Positions 26,001-41,400 are shown, counted from the stretch's first letter. The stretch is 64,000 nt of DNA from Onchocerca volvulus (GCA_000499405.2 HG738138.1:21958824-22022823); one strand, 5' to 3'. The notes: generated by a model from the sequence alone, not told the origin. Made by a program: numbers and translations.

Positions 26001-28985
26001 CTACTTTCATATTTTCGATTTCGTATATTCCGTTTTGGTTTGTTATGCGGCGCATTTCATTTATTTTTTGGTATGGTAATTATGGCACTGTTTTGATTAA
26101 TACGAATTTATCTCAATACATGACACTGTTCTTGTCTGTTTACTCCAGTTAAAAAGTATTCAACGATGCGTCAAAACTGAGTCGTAATCATCAAAAGAAA
26201 ACAAAACATAAAAGAGGGCAGAATGACGACAGTGTGACAGGTTAGTTTTCCCATCCCATAATTTGAGTAGTAATAGTTGTGGAGATAAAAAAGTCCGGTC
26301 TTCATGATTGGCATACATTATGAGATGGGAAAGATTATTTGAACATTCATAACGGTCGAATTACCGTAAGACAGCTAGAAACACTAAAGAAACTGAATTG
26401 TTGGTGAAGATATAACGCTTTTGAGACATGTTAATTAAGATTTCTTAGGAGTAGTATGGCGATTTAAATTACAATGATATTCAGGTATCACATCATATCT
26501 ACTTTCTTAAGAGCTTATGGGCAGGGAATTTAATATTTTTACAAATCACAATAGTATCAGTTATTGATAAGATAGGACTTGCATTGGTATGGGTTAACAT
26601 GATTGTTCTAACTGAAGTGAATTTTTTGCTCTTCATTAGCTATTTAACTGGAAAAGAATCATTCTGTTGATATTCTGAGAGGATATTAAGCAATATCAAA
26701 CATTTCAAGTGAAGACAGAAAAATATATATGAAATTATGCTGAATATCTGTTATTTTGAAATTTAAAGTAGCATATTAGAAATGAATAATTGGCTTTTAA
26801 CTGAAGGGGATAATCGTCAAAGAAGGTATCAATTTTCGAGAGCGAAAAAAAAGTGCATATAACTCGTATTGAGAATTTATTACCGCCGGAGGTTTGGAAA
26901 AGCATATTGAAAATGCATATTATATGGAAAGGAAACGTGTAATTGCACATTTTTTCAAAAAAAAAAAATGTTCATTTGGTGTTTTTTATGATTAAGTCAG
27001 AAGTAGCAGATGTCTCTCACATTTTCCTCTGGAAAGCGAACCATTTCAGAATTCATGAAACACTAATTTCATTTAATTTATTCTGAAACATTTGTCATTC
27101 AATCACTTCACCATGATTTTAATATGGGATGAATCATCTTCACATATTTTTAAAGTAATGAGATTACTGAAAGAATCCAGCAGAGTTACTGGAAGGTTCA
27201 AATTAGTCATGGGCTTATCGATTTATTCAGTGAAATTGACTGTTATGAAGTTAAAATAATATCAGCTCTAAAACAGTTTGTCTTGGAATCGATTGTTATG
27301 AACGGATAAGGCAACAAAGCTAAATGTGTGTTTTATTCATTAAGTTGTTACATTCAGGAAAAATATTAGTAATCAGTCAGATCGAAATGATGCACTGTTT
27401 TCCCTAGCTGCTGTCGGTTGTTATAATTTATAAATATACTTTAGAATTATGAAAACTAGAAATTTGATCACTGTGATAATCGATAGGATGGATAAAAATG
27501 ATCAAAGATTTACTATGATTGTTGTTTTCAAAGTGATGCAATTGAGTAAGGAGACCGACATGGAGTGTTACGCATTATTAGACTTTATATTAACAGAAGA
27601 TAGGACAGTTCTTACTTAAATTTGGAATTCGAATTCTATTCCAAATTTAGAATCACGCACGTTAGTTGATATCATTCTTCACCGGCTATCGGTAGCCAGG
27701 TATGCATTTATGAGATATTAGAAGCATGCATATCTTTCAAATACTTGAAAGTTTCAATGCAATAAAGTCAGTTTAGATTGAAATCATTGTCTTAATTGAG
27801 GGATAGGAAGTCGTTGAAGGTAGGAATGAAATAATCATCCGATCAGGCAACAAACTGATATCGTCACATCCTCGCGAGCATCATACTTATCATCGTCACC
27901 TTCTTGTGAGCCTAGTCGAAGCAGGCTGAGGGATTTCGCATTAGAGCAAGCGTCAAAATAATATGGCCAGATGAGCGTAAGGTTGCTATTGATGATTCTC
28001 GAAACAGATCATTCTCGAGGAAGAAACCTCTCCAGGACATGTAATCACTTCGTTTTCCCATCATTCTGAAGGATAGATGGATTGATTCATCATTTTGTAT
28101 CCATCTCATTTCAATTATCTCTCTGACAGACAAACAGACACAAGCAATGATACAGAGGAAGCAACGATGAGATGAAACCTCGTACATAGCTTCTTCAGCG
28201 TAGAAAATCTGATTTATTGAAGGAAAAAGCGATCGTCGAGTGTCGTTTGACAAACATTTTTGCGGCAACAATGATACCCATCGGAGAGGTAATAAATCTT
28301 TTCTCAAATTTCCATTTTGATCTTTGATTGCATGTCGTAATTTGAGCTTGCACAAGTTGAATTTGCATATTTGCAAAGTAAATCATTTCATTCTGTTAAC
28401 TTTAATTCACTTTCCCAGAACCTGTTTGTAAGATATTCCTTTTCATTTAAGACCGTCGGTAATCTGACATCTGGCACTTTTTTACTAATGGGCTGAACAC
28501 ATTTTATTCGTTTTAATTTATCTTTTGTAATTTTTCCAAAATCTTTGAACAGATGTTTATAGTGCTAAATGGTTATTTACATTTCGGAATTTTACAAGTA
28601 ATGATTTAATAGGAGAACACTATTATCAAAGTCATGCTGTCATTATTCATGCTACACGTTTCCAATTAAAACAATATTAATCTTTTTTTCCAGTAGAAAA
28701 TAATTAAAGATATGTGGAGAAATTAATTTTATATATGTAAGCTGTAAATAATTGATGGATAGTCGTTTTGCTGAGAAAAGAGAATGTTAACTTAATTTCC
28801 ATTCTCACGCGTGGTATTGTTTAAGTAACGAAAGCAGAAGTATTTAGTTTATAGCATACGAAATATTTTCTTATATTGCAATGATGTATAGGCGTAAAAT
28901 CACCATATACTAAGCTATGATGTATGTAGGTAATTAGTTCACTTATTTGCGTTCTTAAAATTCGTTTGTAAAACTCAAATTTCAG
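23088..28985. other. 5.9 kb without a supported coding gene; candidate untranslated exon at about 26150-26241
   Basis: The 3' flank of the AT-hook gene runs into the 5' flank of the PLD gene. At about 26150-26241 a segment is bordered by a TACTCCAG acceptor-like site and an ACAG|GTTAGT donor but has stops in every frame, so it may be a 5' UTR exon of the PLD gene. A 154-codon open frame exists on the minus strand at 27912-28376, starting from a TTG. It shows no motif, no introns and no similarity I recognise, so I do not call it a gene. A 63-codon minus-strand frame starting ATGGCCGCC lies at 25111-25302, likewise unassigned. Confidence 0.35.
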
Positions 28986-29006
28986 ACACAAGATGGTCGT
29001 GCTGAT

Positions 29007-30851
29007 ATGACCAATTTTGAGATGGATTTGTTTGATACAAAGATAAATTCATATGCTGTGGAAAAGGTCTGTCTCTGTTTTAACAGTTTCGCTAAAAGAG
29101 TTGATTGATTGGGATTTCCATATTCCTGATGTTTGAATAAGGACATTTCATTCTTAACAGTGAATTAGATTTGCTTAATCTCAGCGCAGCTTAGCCGTTC
29201 TAATAACTGTGCGACATGAGGTAATCTGGTATCTTAACTATAGTAACTAGGTAGTTTCATACGCTAAACCAATTGATTCAGATTTATTTATGGAGTATTT
29301 GTCGCTCTCTTATAATTATAACTGAATTTTTTGTGTATTTGTTTCCTTATGTAATTGCATCTTTAACTTTAGTGAACAACCGACCCGTGCTAATTCAGAC
29401 CGATAACCGTGTATAAATGATTTTCTCTCATATTTACTTTTTATAATGAAATCATGTTTTAAACTGATTTAAGGAATCTTTTGATCTTTCAGGAAGAAAG
29501 TGAACAATGTTGTCAACATGGTATCATTAAACCAGCATGCGTTCCAGTATCTATTATATCGCTATTCATATTTTTAATTGTATTTTTCCCATTATTCAAT
29601 GAAGATGGCTTTGATATGACATCCATTCGTTATGATCGAAATGGTTATTGTACCGATCAATGCAGGCTTGCTTTTCATTACCTCCTAAGGGTTGAGCTTT
29701 TGGATTTTTGATAAATATACACTGGATCCCTTAGCTCTTACCGAATTGTTGCTTAAAATTGACTAGTAAATTAATTAAATGGTATCAGATGGCACTACAG
29801 AATGAAAAGTCCCAAGCAGTGTGATTGTTTTTTTTCAAGAATTAAAGCATTATAGCATTATTGTAATACTAAGCATAAGTAGAAAATGATTATAATTCAG
29901 GATAAAATTATTATTTCATATTAATGCTAGTATAAAACCATATGGCTTCAAGTTATTGGTAGAGCGTAATTATCTCGCTGTAATTTTAAAGAAATCATAA
30001 ATTTGTGTATCTTAGCTACGAGTGTCATCATCTGTTGATTTGTTTTTATCTCTATTTCCAGTCCTATTTGTATTCTTGTCAAAATTCTAAGAGCCGTCAT
30101 ACTTATAGTCATTTTTAGAGAGGAAATTGAATGGAAGATCATTTATTCGTCCTTAATCAATAGATTATTTCAGAGTGCAGTTAGTTGAAACTATACCATC
30201 AATTTTGATTTTTGACAGTAGTAGCATTAAGAGTTTGTCAACTTACCAAGTCTGGAAACAGTTATTGGAAGAAGCACGAATTTCGATTGATGTTGCATCT
30301 TTCTATTGGAATCTTCGAGATCCTGCAGCACATTCAACCTCTTGGCAGGTAATTTTAAATGTACAACCGGACAATACTTTCTCAGATATCCTCTGATTAC
30401 TTGAGCTAACTTAATTTTAGTCTTTTGCTACTAACATTTTTTATCAGAATGCATTAGTCTAATAATGTTTTTCCTGCTACGGACCAACACTTTTGATCTA
30501 ATCTGTCGAGTAAATATGAATAATATTCTTTCACTTGGGAGTTCTTATTTCAAGATTAGTAACTACAATCTAAGCAATCCTAGTGATTTAGAGAATAATT
30601 CCTTAGTTGTGCCGTTGCGGAATTTTAAAAATAGATGCGAACTTATTCATTACTAAAATATATAAGTTTACGCACTATTGAAATAATTAATCCAGTAGGT
30701 CGAGAAAGAGGACAGATAAAGAAAGCAAGAAAGTGGATAAGGAATCCTTTCAGTTTGATGACGAAGTTCTCAGTTTTATTAACTATGTTATAATTTGTGG
30801 ATACTATGATTAGTAGATAAAGCTGTACTTTATCAATTATAAATTTTTTTT

Positions 30852-30885
<34 letters not shown>

Positions 30886-33800
30886 TTTTGCAGGGAAATG
30901 ATACATTCAAAAGATTTATCGGAGCTGCTGAGCGTGGTGTTCAAGTAAGCCTTTTTTTTATTCTTTTTATTTTCATCAGTTGAAGTTTTAATTTTATGCT
31001 TTTTAGTAGAGACATTATTTTCTCATTTCACCCTATGTGGTAATTTTCAATAGTTGCCTCTTTTATCTATTATTAGAATATTATGACATTCTAGTTGCCA
31101 TTTTACATATAGTATTGATGGAAATCTGTATGAATGAAATAACTCTTCCTGTTTGTTACAGATACGTATAGCACAAAGTCAACCAACTGCAACATTTCCT
31201 CAGCTCGATTCAAACTATTTATCTGAACATGGTAAGACTTAAATGTTCATATAAATATTGACATGGTATTAGCACAAATTTTTTTGTTTTATAGTTTTTC
31301 GTGTTATAAATGTTGAAATTTCTAAAAATAAGTGTAGTCACTGAATTTGGAATGCAATTTGACTTCAGCTTCAGCTGTTCTAAATTATTTTTTTTTCTAA
31401 TTTCAAATTTCTCATTTCTAATGTTTGATCTTTATTCCTACAAAACTTTGATAACATTTTGTGACTTGAATAAACGATAAGCTTCCAATTACTTATGAAG
31501 ATGACATGTGCTGAGATTTCGATTACAAGATTAGTTGTACCGATGATATATACTTGCAAAAAAGAGCATTGATGTAGTATTTCGAGATTTTCCTATAACG
31601 AAAAGCTAAGCCTGAGACATTTTGTTTCCAGCATAATTCGAAAAATTTTTTAAAAAGTTAAAAATCGTTGATGCTGGAAACATCTTTTTTACATTTGTTA
31701 TAGGTTATGCAACTGTGCGAAATCTAGATATGCCCAAACTGATCGATGACAGTGGCGTTCTTCATGCCAAATTCTGGATTGTTGATTCTCAGCATGTTTA
31801 CATTGGATCAGCTAATATGGATTGGAAATCGCTTACGGAGGTAACCTTACTACCATTTTTTATCATTTCGACACTATGAATTAAAAAGTGAAGTAATATT
31901 TAAATAATTTTCATGAATGAATATTCACTATTTCAAGTTTAAAAAAAAAAAAGAGAAAAAAATCATGCATCTTAAATACAAAATCATACAGAAATCATAC
32001 AAAAATCTTGTGTCTTATATCTTCAACAGCCATTTAGAGAAGTAGTGTGATGATTCTTCAAAAAATTTTTTCCAGGTCAAAGAACTAGGTGTTGTAATTT
32101 GGAATTGCACTTGCATAGCGAATGACTTATATAAAATTTTCAATGTTTATTGGCGACTTGGAGTTAGGGGAGCAAAAATTCCATATAAATGGCCATTGAA
32201 TTTAAGAACTTATTTCAATTTCTCACATCCGCTTAAACTCCTTAATGCTAATGACGCCAGTATATTCATATCGGTATGCTTTCTCATTATTCTTCTATTA
32301 ACTGTTAACAAATGATTCATCTTCAGTTCATTCAACTCACGGCAGTTTAGTAGATGTAAAAATCAAATAAAATATTATGACATCCAGTACAGTGTCTTTT
32401 AGAAGAGTCTCTAATTGAACTTTGTTACGAGCAAGTGAACTAAATGACTCAACAATTGTGGTAATTTTAGTGAATTTTGTTTGCATGCTTCTAATACTAT
32501 GCTTTTTAGATGTTAATTTTGTTCTATAATCTTGAAATTAATTCAAAATTTATGCATGCATGAACTTGTAGTTCTAGCAGCTTGCCTGTCTCTTCTATAA
32601 AAAAAAAAAAAAATGAGAAATACATCAGAAGATGCTGCTGTTTAGCAAGAGAAACATTAATTTTATACCTATTTATTTTTTTATTCAGAGTTCTCCTCGC
32701 CGATTCAGTGCGAAAGGACGCGAGGATGATGGCGATGCGATCGTTGCAGTAATGGATAATGCACATGAATTCGTTCATATATCAGTTATGGATTACATGC
32801 CTGCAACTCTTTATAAGACTAATAATAATACGTTAGTTAACTTTTAAAATGTGTTGGTGTTTATATTGGAACTGTATTAAAAATATGCTATTATGATAAA
32901 TTAGTGAGCTTTAGTTTTTATGGGGAGATATATGATTACTTTATTTATGGTTTTGGATACTTATTTGTTTAAAACTTTCTTCTTTCACTTTCTTTCCCAT
33001 CTTGGAAATTTTGTACAATTTACTTTTTTAATACTCTTCCATTCTATAGTGTAATGCCTATGGTGAAGGAAACTAGTAAGGATGAGGAGACGGAAGAGAG
33101 TATGCGATTTATCTGGAAGTTCTCTCTGGATAAAGAATTAAGAATTGAAAAAAAGAAATAAGTTTTAAGGTTGTATGAAGGGGATCATTAGTTTAATTTT
33201 AATTTCGGAACCAATGAAAAAGTAAAAATGGAATTTTGCGCTATTTCCTGCTGCCTTTGAATTGCCAATAATGTGTGATCATTCTGGGGACAGAAAATAC
33301 TCAGAATGATGTAGTATTGAAATCAGTTATTTTATAAATTTACTGAGTACATTTGATATCCGATAACAATCAAGCATCGAATACTTTTATGATGAAATCC
33401 TCATTATTTGCACTCATATCTTAACTTGAAATCCAATAATTTTGCAGATACTGGCCAAAATTAGACAATGCAATACGTGCAGCAGCTTATCGTGGAGTGA
33501 ATGTTCGGTTATTAGTGAGTCACTGGAAATATTCTTTACTTGGAATGGTTCATTTCTTGAAGTCATTGCTTGAAATTAATGATGGTATGCCAAAAATAGC
33601 AAACCATTCTGGAAAAATCGAAGTAGTAAGTATTTTTATCAGAACTTTTAATTTCATTTAAATTTATCCAGACTACATCTAACATCTCGATTGCAAAATG
33701 TAATTATAATTGATCCCGCTTTCATTTTACCAATCGAAAAAATTTGACGCTAATATCACGCTGATTATCAACAGTATAAGCTTGCATTCATTGATAATTA

Positions 33801-34308
33801 AAGAAAACAATTCAAGGCTATGTAATATCTTCAAATTTTTTTTAAATTCTCATAAATTCTTTTGTGAGGGATTGCATTTTAAATGTTATTTTACTTAAAT
33901 TAACTTTTTTAAATTAATTTAAATTAGAGTTTTTATTTAAATTACTTATCTCTTCAAAGATTTTTACAGAAGTTATTCACGATTCCAGTGGACCCATCCC
34001 GCGAAGAAATCCCACATACTCTTGTAAATCATAATAAATACATGGTTACGGAGAAAATTGCTTATTTTGGTAGGTTTCTTGATCTAAATTGTATTTGAAA
34101 GAACTGAATCACATTTAAGTTAACTCTACAACGTCCTTTTTCAGGTACATCAAACTGGGCTGGTGATTACTTTATCAGTAGTGCTGGTGTTGGAATTTCC
34201 TTCATCTCACCAACACTTGTTAAGTCGCTGAATGCAATTTTCATGAGAGATTGGACGTCTAAATATGCTAAAACAATCAGGGAATTCTTGTTAGATGTTC
34301 CGGTTTAG
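29007..34308 (+). CDS. PLD3/PLD4-type phospholipase D family 5' exonuclease, type II membrane protein
   Basis: PLD3 and PLD4 are lysosomal single-stranded nucleic-acid 5' exonucleases of the PLD superfamily. Exons 29007-29066, 29493-29665, 30174-30348, 30894-30944, 31162-31231, 31704-31840, 32076-32273, 32689-32831, 33448-33625, 33970-34069 and 34145-34308 sum to 1449 bp, encoding 482 residues. One N-terminal membrane anchor ([19 protein letters not shown], about residues 37-55) precedes [10 protein letters not shown] and [10 protein letters not shown], both PLD3 signatures. HKD motif 1 is complete: LHAKFWIVD...[11 protein letters not shown] motif 2 is [10 protein letters not shown]...[11 protein letters not shown], with Glu in place of Asp, as in PLD3/4. 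The second intron appears to use a GC donor (TGCAG|GCTTGC at 29666), which keeps frame and restores the CRxxLVExIP motif. A run of T bases ends just before exon 4. The frame is open upstream of the chosen ATG to the acceptor at 28985. Confidence 0.93.
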
Positions 34309-35450
34309 TTTTATTTCTTACAAATCAAATTTTCTATTCTTTTTATTCATGATGTCATGCACTCGGATATAACCCCGTAGATTTTTGGACCTCTGTTGAA
34401 GTGAAGGAGAATGAATATCCGCGATTTTTTCGCAGAATAAAGTTGAAGTTTTTTTGAATTCCGCGACTTTCGTGGAGCGTATATGAAATTTATTTCTTCT
34501 TTGCTTAACAAATGTTAAATTTGTTTTCTTTTTTTTTTCTTTTTTTGCGCAAAAGCTAATATTTAATGTTCTTGTAATTAAAAATCTTTGAATTTTGATA
34601 TGTCATCAAATTGTTTTTTATTAATCATCGTACAATATAATTCCATATAATTTGAGCACTGAAATTTGATTTACGCCATTGTAAATTAGGATATCTCAGC
34701 TGTATCTCACTATTGATCTCATTTTTTTATTGCATGGATGACCAATATATCATATAAAATGTTCCTGGCTATGCAATCGATTATTATTGATTATAGGATA
34801 TATTTGCCAAAGGAATATACTGAATGTACAATACTACAAATATTTTTTTCGTCTCTGGACAGAAATCAAATCAAGCTTGAATAGTTAATCTTTGATTAGA
34901 AGCTAACAGGAAATCAATATATATTGCAAATTTCTTAAAAATTTTTGGAAAAGAAAGCGAATTTAGATCGTTGCTGCTGACGAAGAAAGAAAAATTTGCA
35001 TCGTTTTAAAAATTTTAAACATATTCTTTCTTGATAAAAAGAAATTGATGGTTTGTCGATTTTTTTCGTTGAATGCAAATGTAGATGCTGGCGATTTTAT
35101 TTTGTCATGTTTTGGCCAAAATATTTTCCAAAGTTCTACAATTTTTTGAAATATAATCGAGAGATTGAAAAAATATTTACCCTGCGCAGAGTACCTATTG
35201 TTAGTAACAACATCCTGTAATATCTTCTATGTTCTTAGCCAACCGGTGAGTTGTTCAGTTTTCTTTTGTGATAATTCCATTGGTTATTATCACGTTTACT
35301 AAAAAAGAAAAGTGAAGGGTTAATTTGTAAGGGACTCTATTTTCCATAAAGAAGTCGCTACAGTAGTATATCGAAAAATAAATGAAATTCCATATCAGAA
35401 ATAGAATTTCGATTCAAGATTGAAGAATTTGTATGTTTGGGGAAAAGTAT
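34309..35450. other. Convergent 3' intergenic region
   Basis: It lies between the stop codons of the rightward PLD gene and the leftward peroxidasin gene. It is AT-rich with no exon signal and presumably holds both 3' UTRs. Confidence 0.5.
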
Positions 35451-38400
35451 TTACCGCAGTTTATATATTCTTCTGTATCGATTATGCCTTATCGGACACA
35501 AATGATAACAACAAGATTGCCATAGTCTTAAATTCAATTTTGGGATATGTGTACAAGAGTTGTAAGATTGAGAATATTTGTCGACGAATACAAAAACGTC
35601 ATTCTGAAAAAAAAAAAAAAAAAAGGTTGGATCGGAAAATAGAAAACTCCCTGAGAAAGATAAACGGTAAGTACATTCTAACATGATTATAATTGGATAT
35701 CAATTATTGAAATTATAAAAACTAGGTATTCACTCCGTAAATTGATAGGAGGAATGAGAATACTGCGTTCCACTCATTAGTCTTGAATAACCGACTGATG
35801 CAAGTCGGAACTCTTAGGCACAGAATAATTGGAGTGCATAACTGCGAGTGAACGACAAAGGAAATGATGAGTAGGAAACACATTGAAAGTGAAGAAAGTT
35901 TTAATTCAAATTAGCATAATAGTTAGTGCTTACTTGTATTGTGGTGATATTATCAGCATTGTCACAAATAATCCGAGCCAATGATGCTTTTTTTATCTCT
36001 TCTCTCTGAGCTTCGTTGAATACATCCTCCTTTTCGTACCTAAAAGCTATTTTTCCTCATTATTTCGCTAATCAATACCAAACTGAATAGTAATACACTA
36101 CCAGAATTAAAATCTACATAAAAATTTAACGAACCAAAATCGATCACCATCACGTATACGTCTGAACTGTTCAGCAATTATACATGAAAATGTTGGACCA
36201 ACTAGTGCATCATCAAGTCGTTGCTCTGCAATACCACCAGCAAACAGATCGATATTACCTGTTAAATACAGACAAACATTTTTCCTGATTAGTCATTGAT
36301 TACTCCGTTATCAAATCAAAAGAATCTTTAGAAAAGATTTCGAACTCATATAAACTTGAAGTTGACTTCTTTTAAGTCACTGATTAAAACAAATCCTCTA
36401 TAACTACAAATAATCAGAGATCTTAACCTGGGTGACCATATAGATTCTTCAACTTATAAATGACTTCATGTGGCATTATATTTTTCAGATCGTCCCAGTT
36501 TTCCACCGGTGATAGATTACACCATCTTCGGAATTCGACATATCTAAATCGAGAAATATGAAAGGACTCTTTCAAGAATATGAATTATAAATATCATGTT
36601 AAAATAGCTTATTTAAATATAACTCAAAAAGTTAAATCCTGCCATTTAGATAGGAAAAATGAGATTTCTCCTTACCCAGGAAGAGCATGATCACGACCTC
36701 GTTGTATATTAATAGCAGCCAAATCCAATGATACCTAAGATGAAGAAATTTTGCTGTAAAATCCAAATATCTGATCTATTATTACAATCCATAATTTTAT
36801 TAAACTAGCAATATTAACATCATCATTAGTTTAAAGAAAAGCAAATCTTACAGCTGCTTAGTTTTTATTTGGAAGTTGAAACTTCTTAACTTCAGTAATA
36901 TTCACCAATGCTCTGTAAAAATAATTGCAACATTTTTAATGCTTAATTTGCTTTTACTAGCTCCATTCTTATATTAAAAGAATTTGAAAAATACAAGTCA
37001 ATCAGTAATGGAAATTAATTCCCTTCAGCTGATCTAAGCTACACATTTCTAAACTATTTCACTAACGCTCTATAAAAATAATCGCAATATTTCTGAAGTT
37101 TTAACGCAGCTTGGAAACGACTGTCCTAGACATTCGCTTAAGCTAGCTATAAGAAAATTAAATTTTTTTTACTTCATGTGCTCGATTGAATAGATTCTCA
37201 GTGAGTTCATCATTCAGCAATTCATTCGATACTGGCTTCTTCATCGGCATAGCAAACAAACCACGTAGATATGGATCAATGCTTCCCGTTGACAATAACA
37301 CTTCCGGTGCGAAAAAAGCATCTCTCAAAGGTATATGCCCTTGCATAATTGGTGCCAAGTTTTCGTCAAGTCTGAAATATGAATATGGAATTTACAAAAC
37401 TGGAAAAACTTAAATTATTATATGCAAACATAACAAACTGAATCTTACAACTTCGCTTTTATTTCAGGTGTTTCTTCAGAAGTATCTACGATTTCCTTCA
37501 TTATATCGCAATCTTGCATTTTTTCGGACTTGTATGAATAATTTCTTAATATTTTTTAAACGGTATTCATTTGAATTTCACTCAATAAAATAAAAACTCT
37601 AATCCGAATCATAATTTATGTTCTAAGCCATGGAAACATGAAGTAAATAAAATGTTTCGAAAAAGTAATGAAAGTAACAAAGTACATATACCTATAAAGA
37701 ATCGGATTGACCAAAGTATGTCCAAAGCGAAATGCTGCTGTCGCAAATGCATTTGATATACTAGCATCTATCAATGGCTGATAACCTTTATACGGACCAA
37801 TCAATTTATCAAATTGCTTCTAGAAATGTTAAAGTTCGTCCATACAATCTTTTAGTTATAACCAGTCCGAGAATATCGAAATTTAATAGTTTTTGTTCCA
37901 GTCATAATAAATGACAGCTATTTTATCTTTCCAAACAAAGCCTAATTTTAATTTGATTCGCATTTAAATTAATATGTCAAAAACTAACTTTTCCGAGAAC
38001 TTTTGGTAACCAATAATAGAATGTGATATGTTGCAATTCGGCACCAACAATTTTCCGAGTTTCATGGAAAATCGTCTCACCGTCGAGATCAGGATTTAAG
38101 CTGGCAATTTGGATTGCTAATCTGTTGTGTTCTCGCATGAAAATTGTGTGCATACTCATTAATCCTAACTGTAAAGAAATAATTTTATGGAGAAACATGC
38201 AAAGAGCAAACAAAATAATGTCCGAGTAAAATTTTAGTATTGAATGAGCAATTTCCTTTTCAAGCAAACGGGACAAATCTAATTAATGAACTTATTCTTT
38301 GAACTTATCATTATCATTTATATTTGCAAAAAGAAAAAAAAAAAGAGAATTTGTAAAGTCAATAAACATTTTCCTCTGACCTGTTCGTTAGCTCTAAAAT

Positions 38401-41400
38401 CTCCAGCCAGAAAACATCGAACTGGATAATCCAAAGTCCAATTTCGTCGACAATCAACTGGTGAGTCGCGTTCAAATGGCAGGTAAGGTTTATTCGTTGA
38501 TGACAGTATATCGTATCTGTTTATACTTTTTATGTAAAGGAAATGAAATATCAAAATCTTTCTTTCAGCAAAAAAAGAGAAACAAAGAAAGAACAACTTA
38601 CTGAACAAGGAAATATGGAGAATAGAAATCTTTATTTTTATTGAAAATATTCGGTTACGTATTACTTCGCTGATTTGTTTTCATTTTTTCTACTTGAAGC
38701 AGCTTAATAAATTTTAGATTTCCAATCTTTATCAAACGAAAATATCGAGATATTTTAGAAGAAAAAGGAAACCAATGTGGCAACATTGGAATATTATATC
38801 AAGTACCTAAGCAAGCCTCGATCCGGACTCAAATCACGCAAATCGTACGCATCTTCTTCCGTGCTACCATATATCCCTGAACCGTCAATGTAACTTGTAA
38901 TCTGCAATTTCTACTTCCTTTGATGAAAAAAATATTCAGTAAACGTTTCTCCGATCTTGGATATAAGCAGAAGATGGAAAACTTACAGTGTTCATTTGTT
39001 CACGATAAGTAACATGACGATAAATGAGTGATGTTTCGCCCGAACCGCATACTGCACTTGAACGTTCAAATTCAATACACGGATATCGTGGACTGCAAAA
39101 AGATTCTAATGGAAAAAATATAGTGCAAAATTAAATTCAAACATTATCTGGCATCACGAAGCATGTTATTATCAAAATATAGTTTGCGCATGAATTTGAA
39201 AATTTTTGAAGATTGTATGAAAAATCTATCCATTTTCTTTTTCTTATGGCAATTTGTTTTCAACAAACTTCGAAAGCAATTTTGGATCATCGTGTGCCAG
39301 TGGTATATTGAAACATGGATTCAGATGTTCGCAGGTTCGATTACAAATAGCACCCGTTGCAAATGCTTGACGACTGATTGCCGTCGCAGTGAAATCCAAA
39401 TCATGATCTGAATTTGTTCTAGAAGTAGACTAGTTACAATTTTTAAATCCAAATTCTTGGTTAAAAAAACTAATTTTTCTAAAAGTTACCAATAAATTGT
39501 CCCCACTGCATTAGCATAGCCGAATAAGTTTTGTGAGGAGTGATGTACTTGGTTCCAAGAAGCTGAAACAGGATGAATTTAAACTAAGATTCCATTAATT
39601 TAGTTCTTCATCATGCATTTAATTTCTATTAGAAGAATAACGATTTCAAGAATCCATAAGTAGCCAACCTTCCTCGACACGCTGCGAGCATTGGGCTTGC
39701 GATAACCGAAATATAATTTGTTCGGATTCCATCCAACCGGCATATTGAAGCCATTTTCATATATTGGTGGTAGTAAGCGTCGGAACTGCGTCTGACTTGC
39801 ACCCCACATTGTATGGATTTGATTATTGCATTGTCCATCATAAGTTCTGAAAATTTCAACACTCAAAATTCTTATTAATTGAAAATATCAACCATAATTT
39901 ATGTCTTATAAAAATCCTCATTTAGTAGATATGATTGGAATTGAGGCCAAATTTTTTTGAAAGTCGAATCAAATAAGCAAGACAAAAATCCAAAAAACAT
40001 GTCAGAAAAAAAAATACATTCCACAAAAAGCAAAAGATAAAAGCTGACTATTGAAAACATGAAAATCGGAGGAAAAATCTGGCAATCAGAAATAGTTGCA
40101 ATTTTTAAAATATACTTGGAATAAATAAAACCAAACAAAAGTATATATGACTAACCTATAACGTGAATGGAAGCATTTTTCATCACAAGGATCTCGAGTT
40201 TGTGCTCCCGAACAACCGGCTAGCTGCATCAACATATCAACATGAGATTTGGCAAGAACAGATTCAAATGAAATGTTCGACGGAAGTTCATGGAGAGGCA
40301 GGGTTAAACCTATACAGTTCAACATTTAATATGTCAAAATTATAACTAGTCAATTTTTCGAATAACTCACAACATGTAGTAAAATTCTACAAAATTAGTT
40401 TTCAAATAAAGTGCTCCTTTCTATACTTAACACTCGATGTTTTGTTATCATGTATGATTTCAAGTGATAATCTATTCGATATATGTTTCTGAAATCCTAA
40501 AGTGAAATTGAGATTATTTCATAATTCAAGATTAAACTTATCAGAGTAAATTTTACATGCAATTTGAAATTCTTAAATTTCAAAATTTTGGTTCTAATGG
40601 AAAATAAAGACACCTTTTTCAACATGCTTTTGAATAAGGCGTATGCTTTCTTCATAAATTTCTCGTGCACGACTAAGTTCTATTGTTTGAGGAAATGAAA
40701 ATTGAAACCATCTCAAGAGCTCATGTGGAGTTGTTATTTTCGACAATTTTTCGCGTGTTTGTTCGATAGCACTAAAATTGAGTTTTCAAAAAAATTTATA
40801 GCATACATCGAGAAATTGTGGATATTCATTCGCTATTATAATTTCAGCAAAGTAGTGGTGGATCTGTGATTTTTATCATTAAAATCAAATTACTTTTAAT
40901 TTTAAGCAAACCTATCTACGTTCTGAGATGCCTGCTGGAATATGTCATGGATGAAATGATCATTTATTGGATTATCTTGAATTCGATTCTGATCAATTAG
41001 CAAACGAGCTTCAGCAATCATTGAACCAACTGCATTACCAGCCATACATGAATACACACCCTCATCATGTTTCGTGACTCCCGCAATGGTCAATTCCATT
41101 TCATCATCTGATACCTAAATCTAGAAAGTGACTTTGTTCGGAAAAAGCAAAAGATGCTAAGTTAGAAGCGAATGTAACAAATAATGTATTGAAATTGCTT
41201 ACGTGAAAATGTCCTTTCAATACGGATATCTCGCCTCCATTGAAAAACCAAGTAATAAACGGACGAGGTTCACCATGAGCTCGACAATGGAAAGTTACAG
41301 TTGAGCCCAGTAATACTTTCTGATTTTCTGGGCCTTCTGTAATAACAGGAGGCGAACTGGAAACAAGATGAACTTCTGCTGAAGTTTCAATTCGACCATG

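Noticed and set aside
27912..28376. 154-codon minus-strand open frame, one of the longest in the window
   Set aside because: It starts from TTG and has no motif, no splice context and odd composition. Left as unassigned rather than called a gene.
35420..35686. 88-codon plus-strand frame with a lysine run
   Set aside because: Antisense to the terminal peroxidasin exon and its T-rich acceptor.
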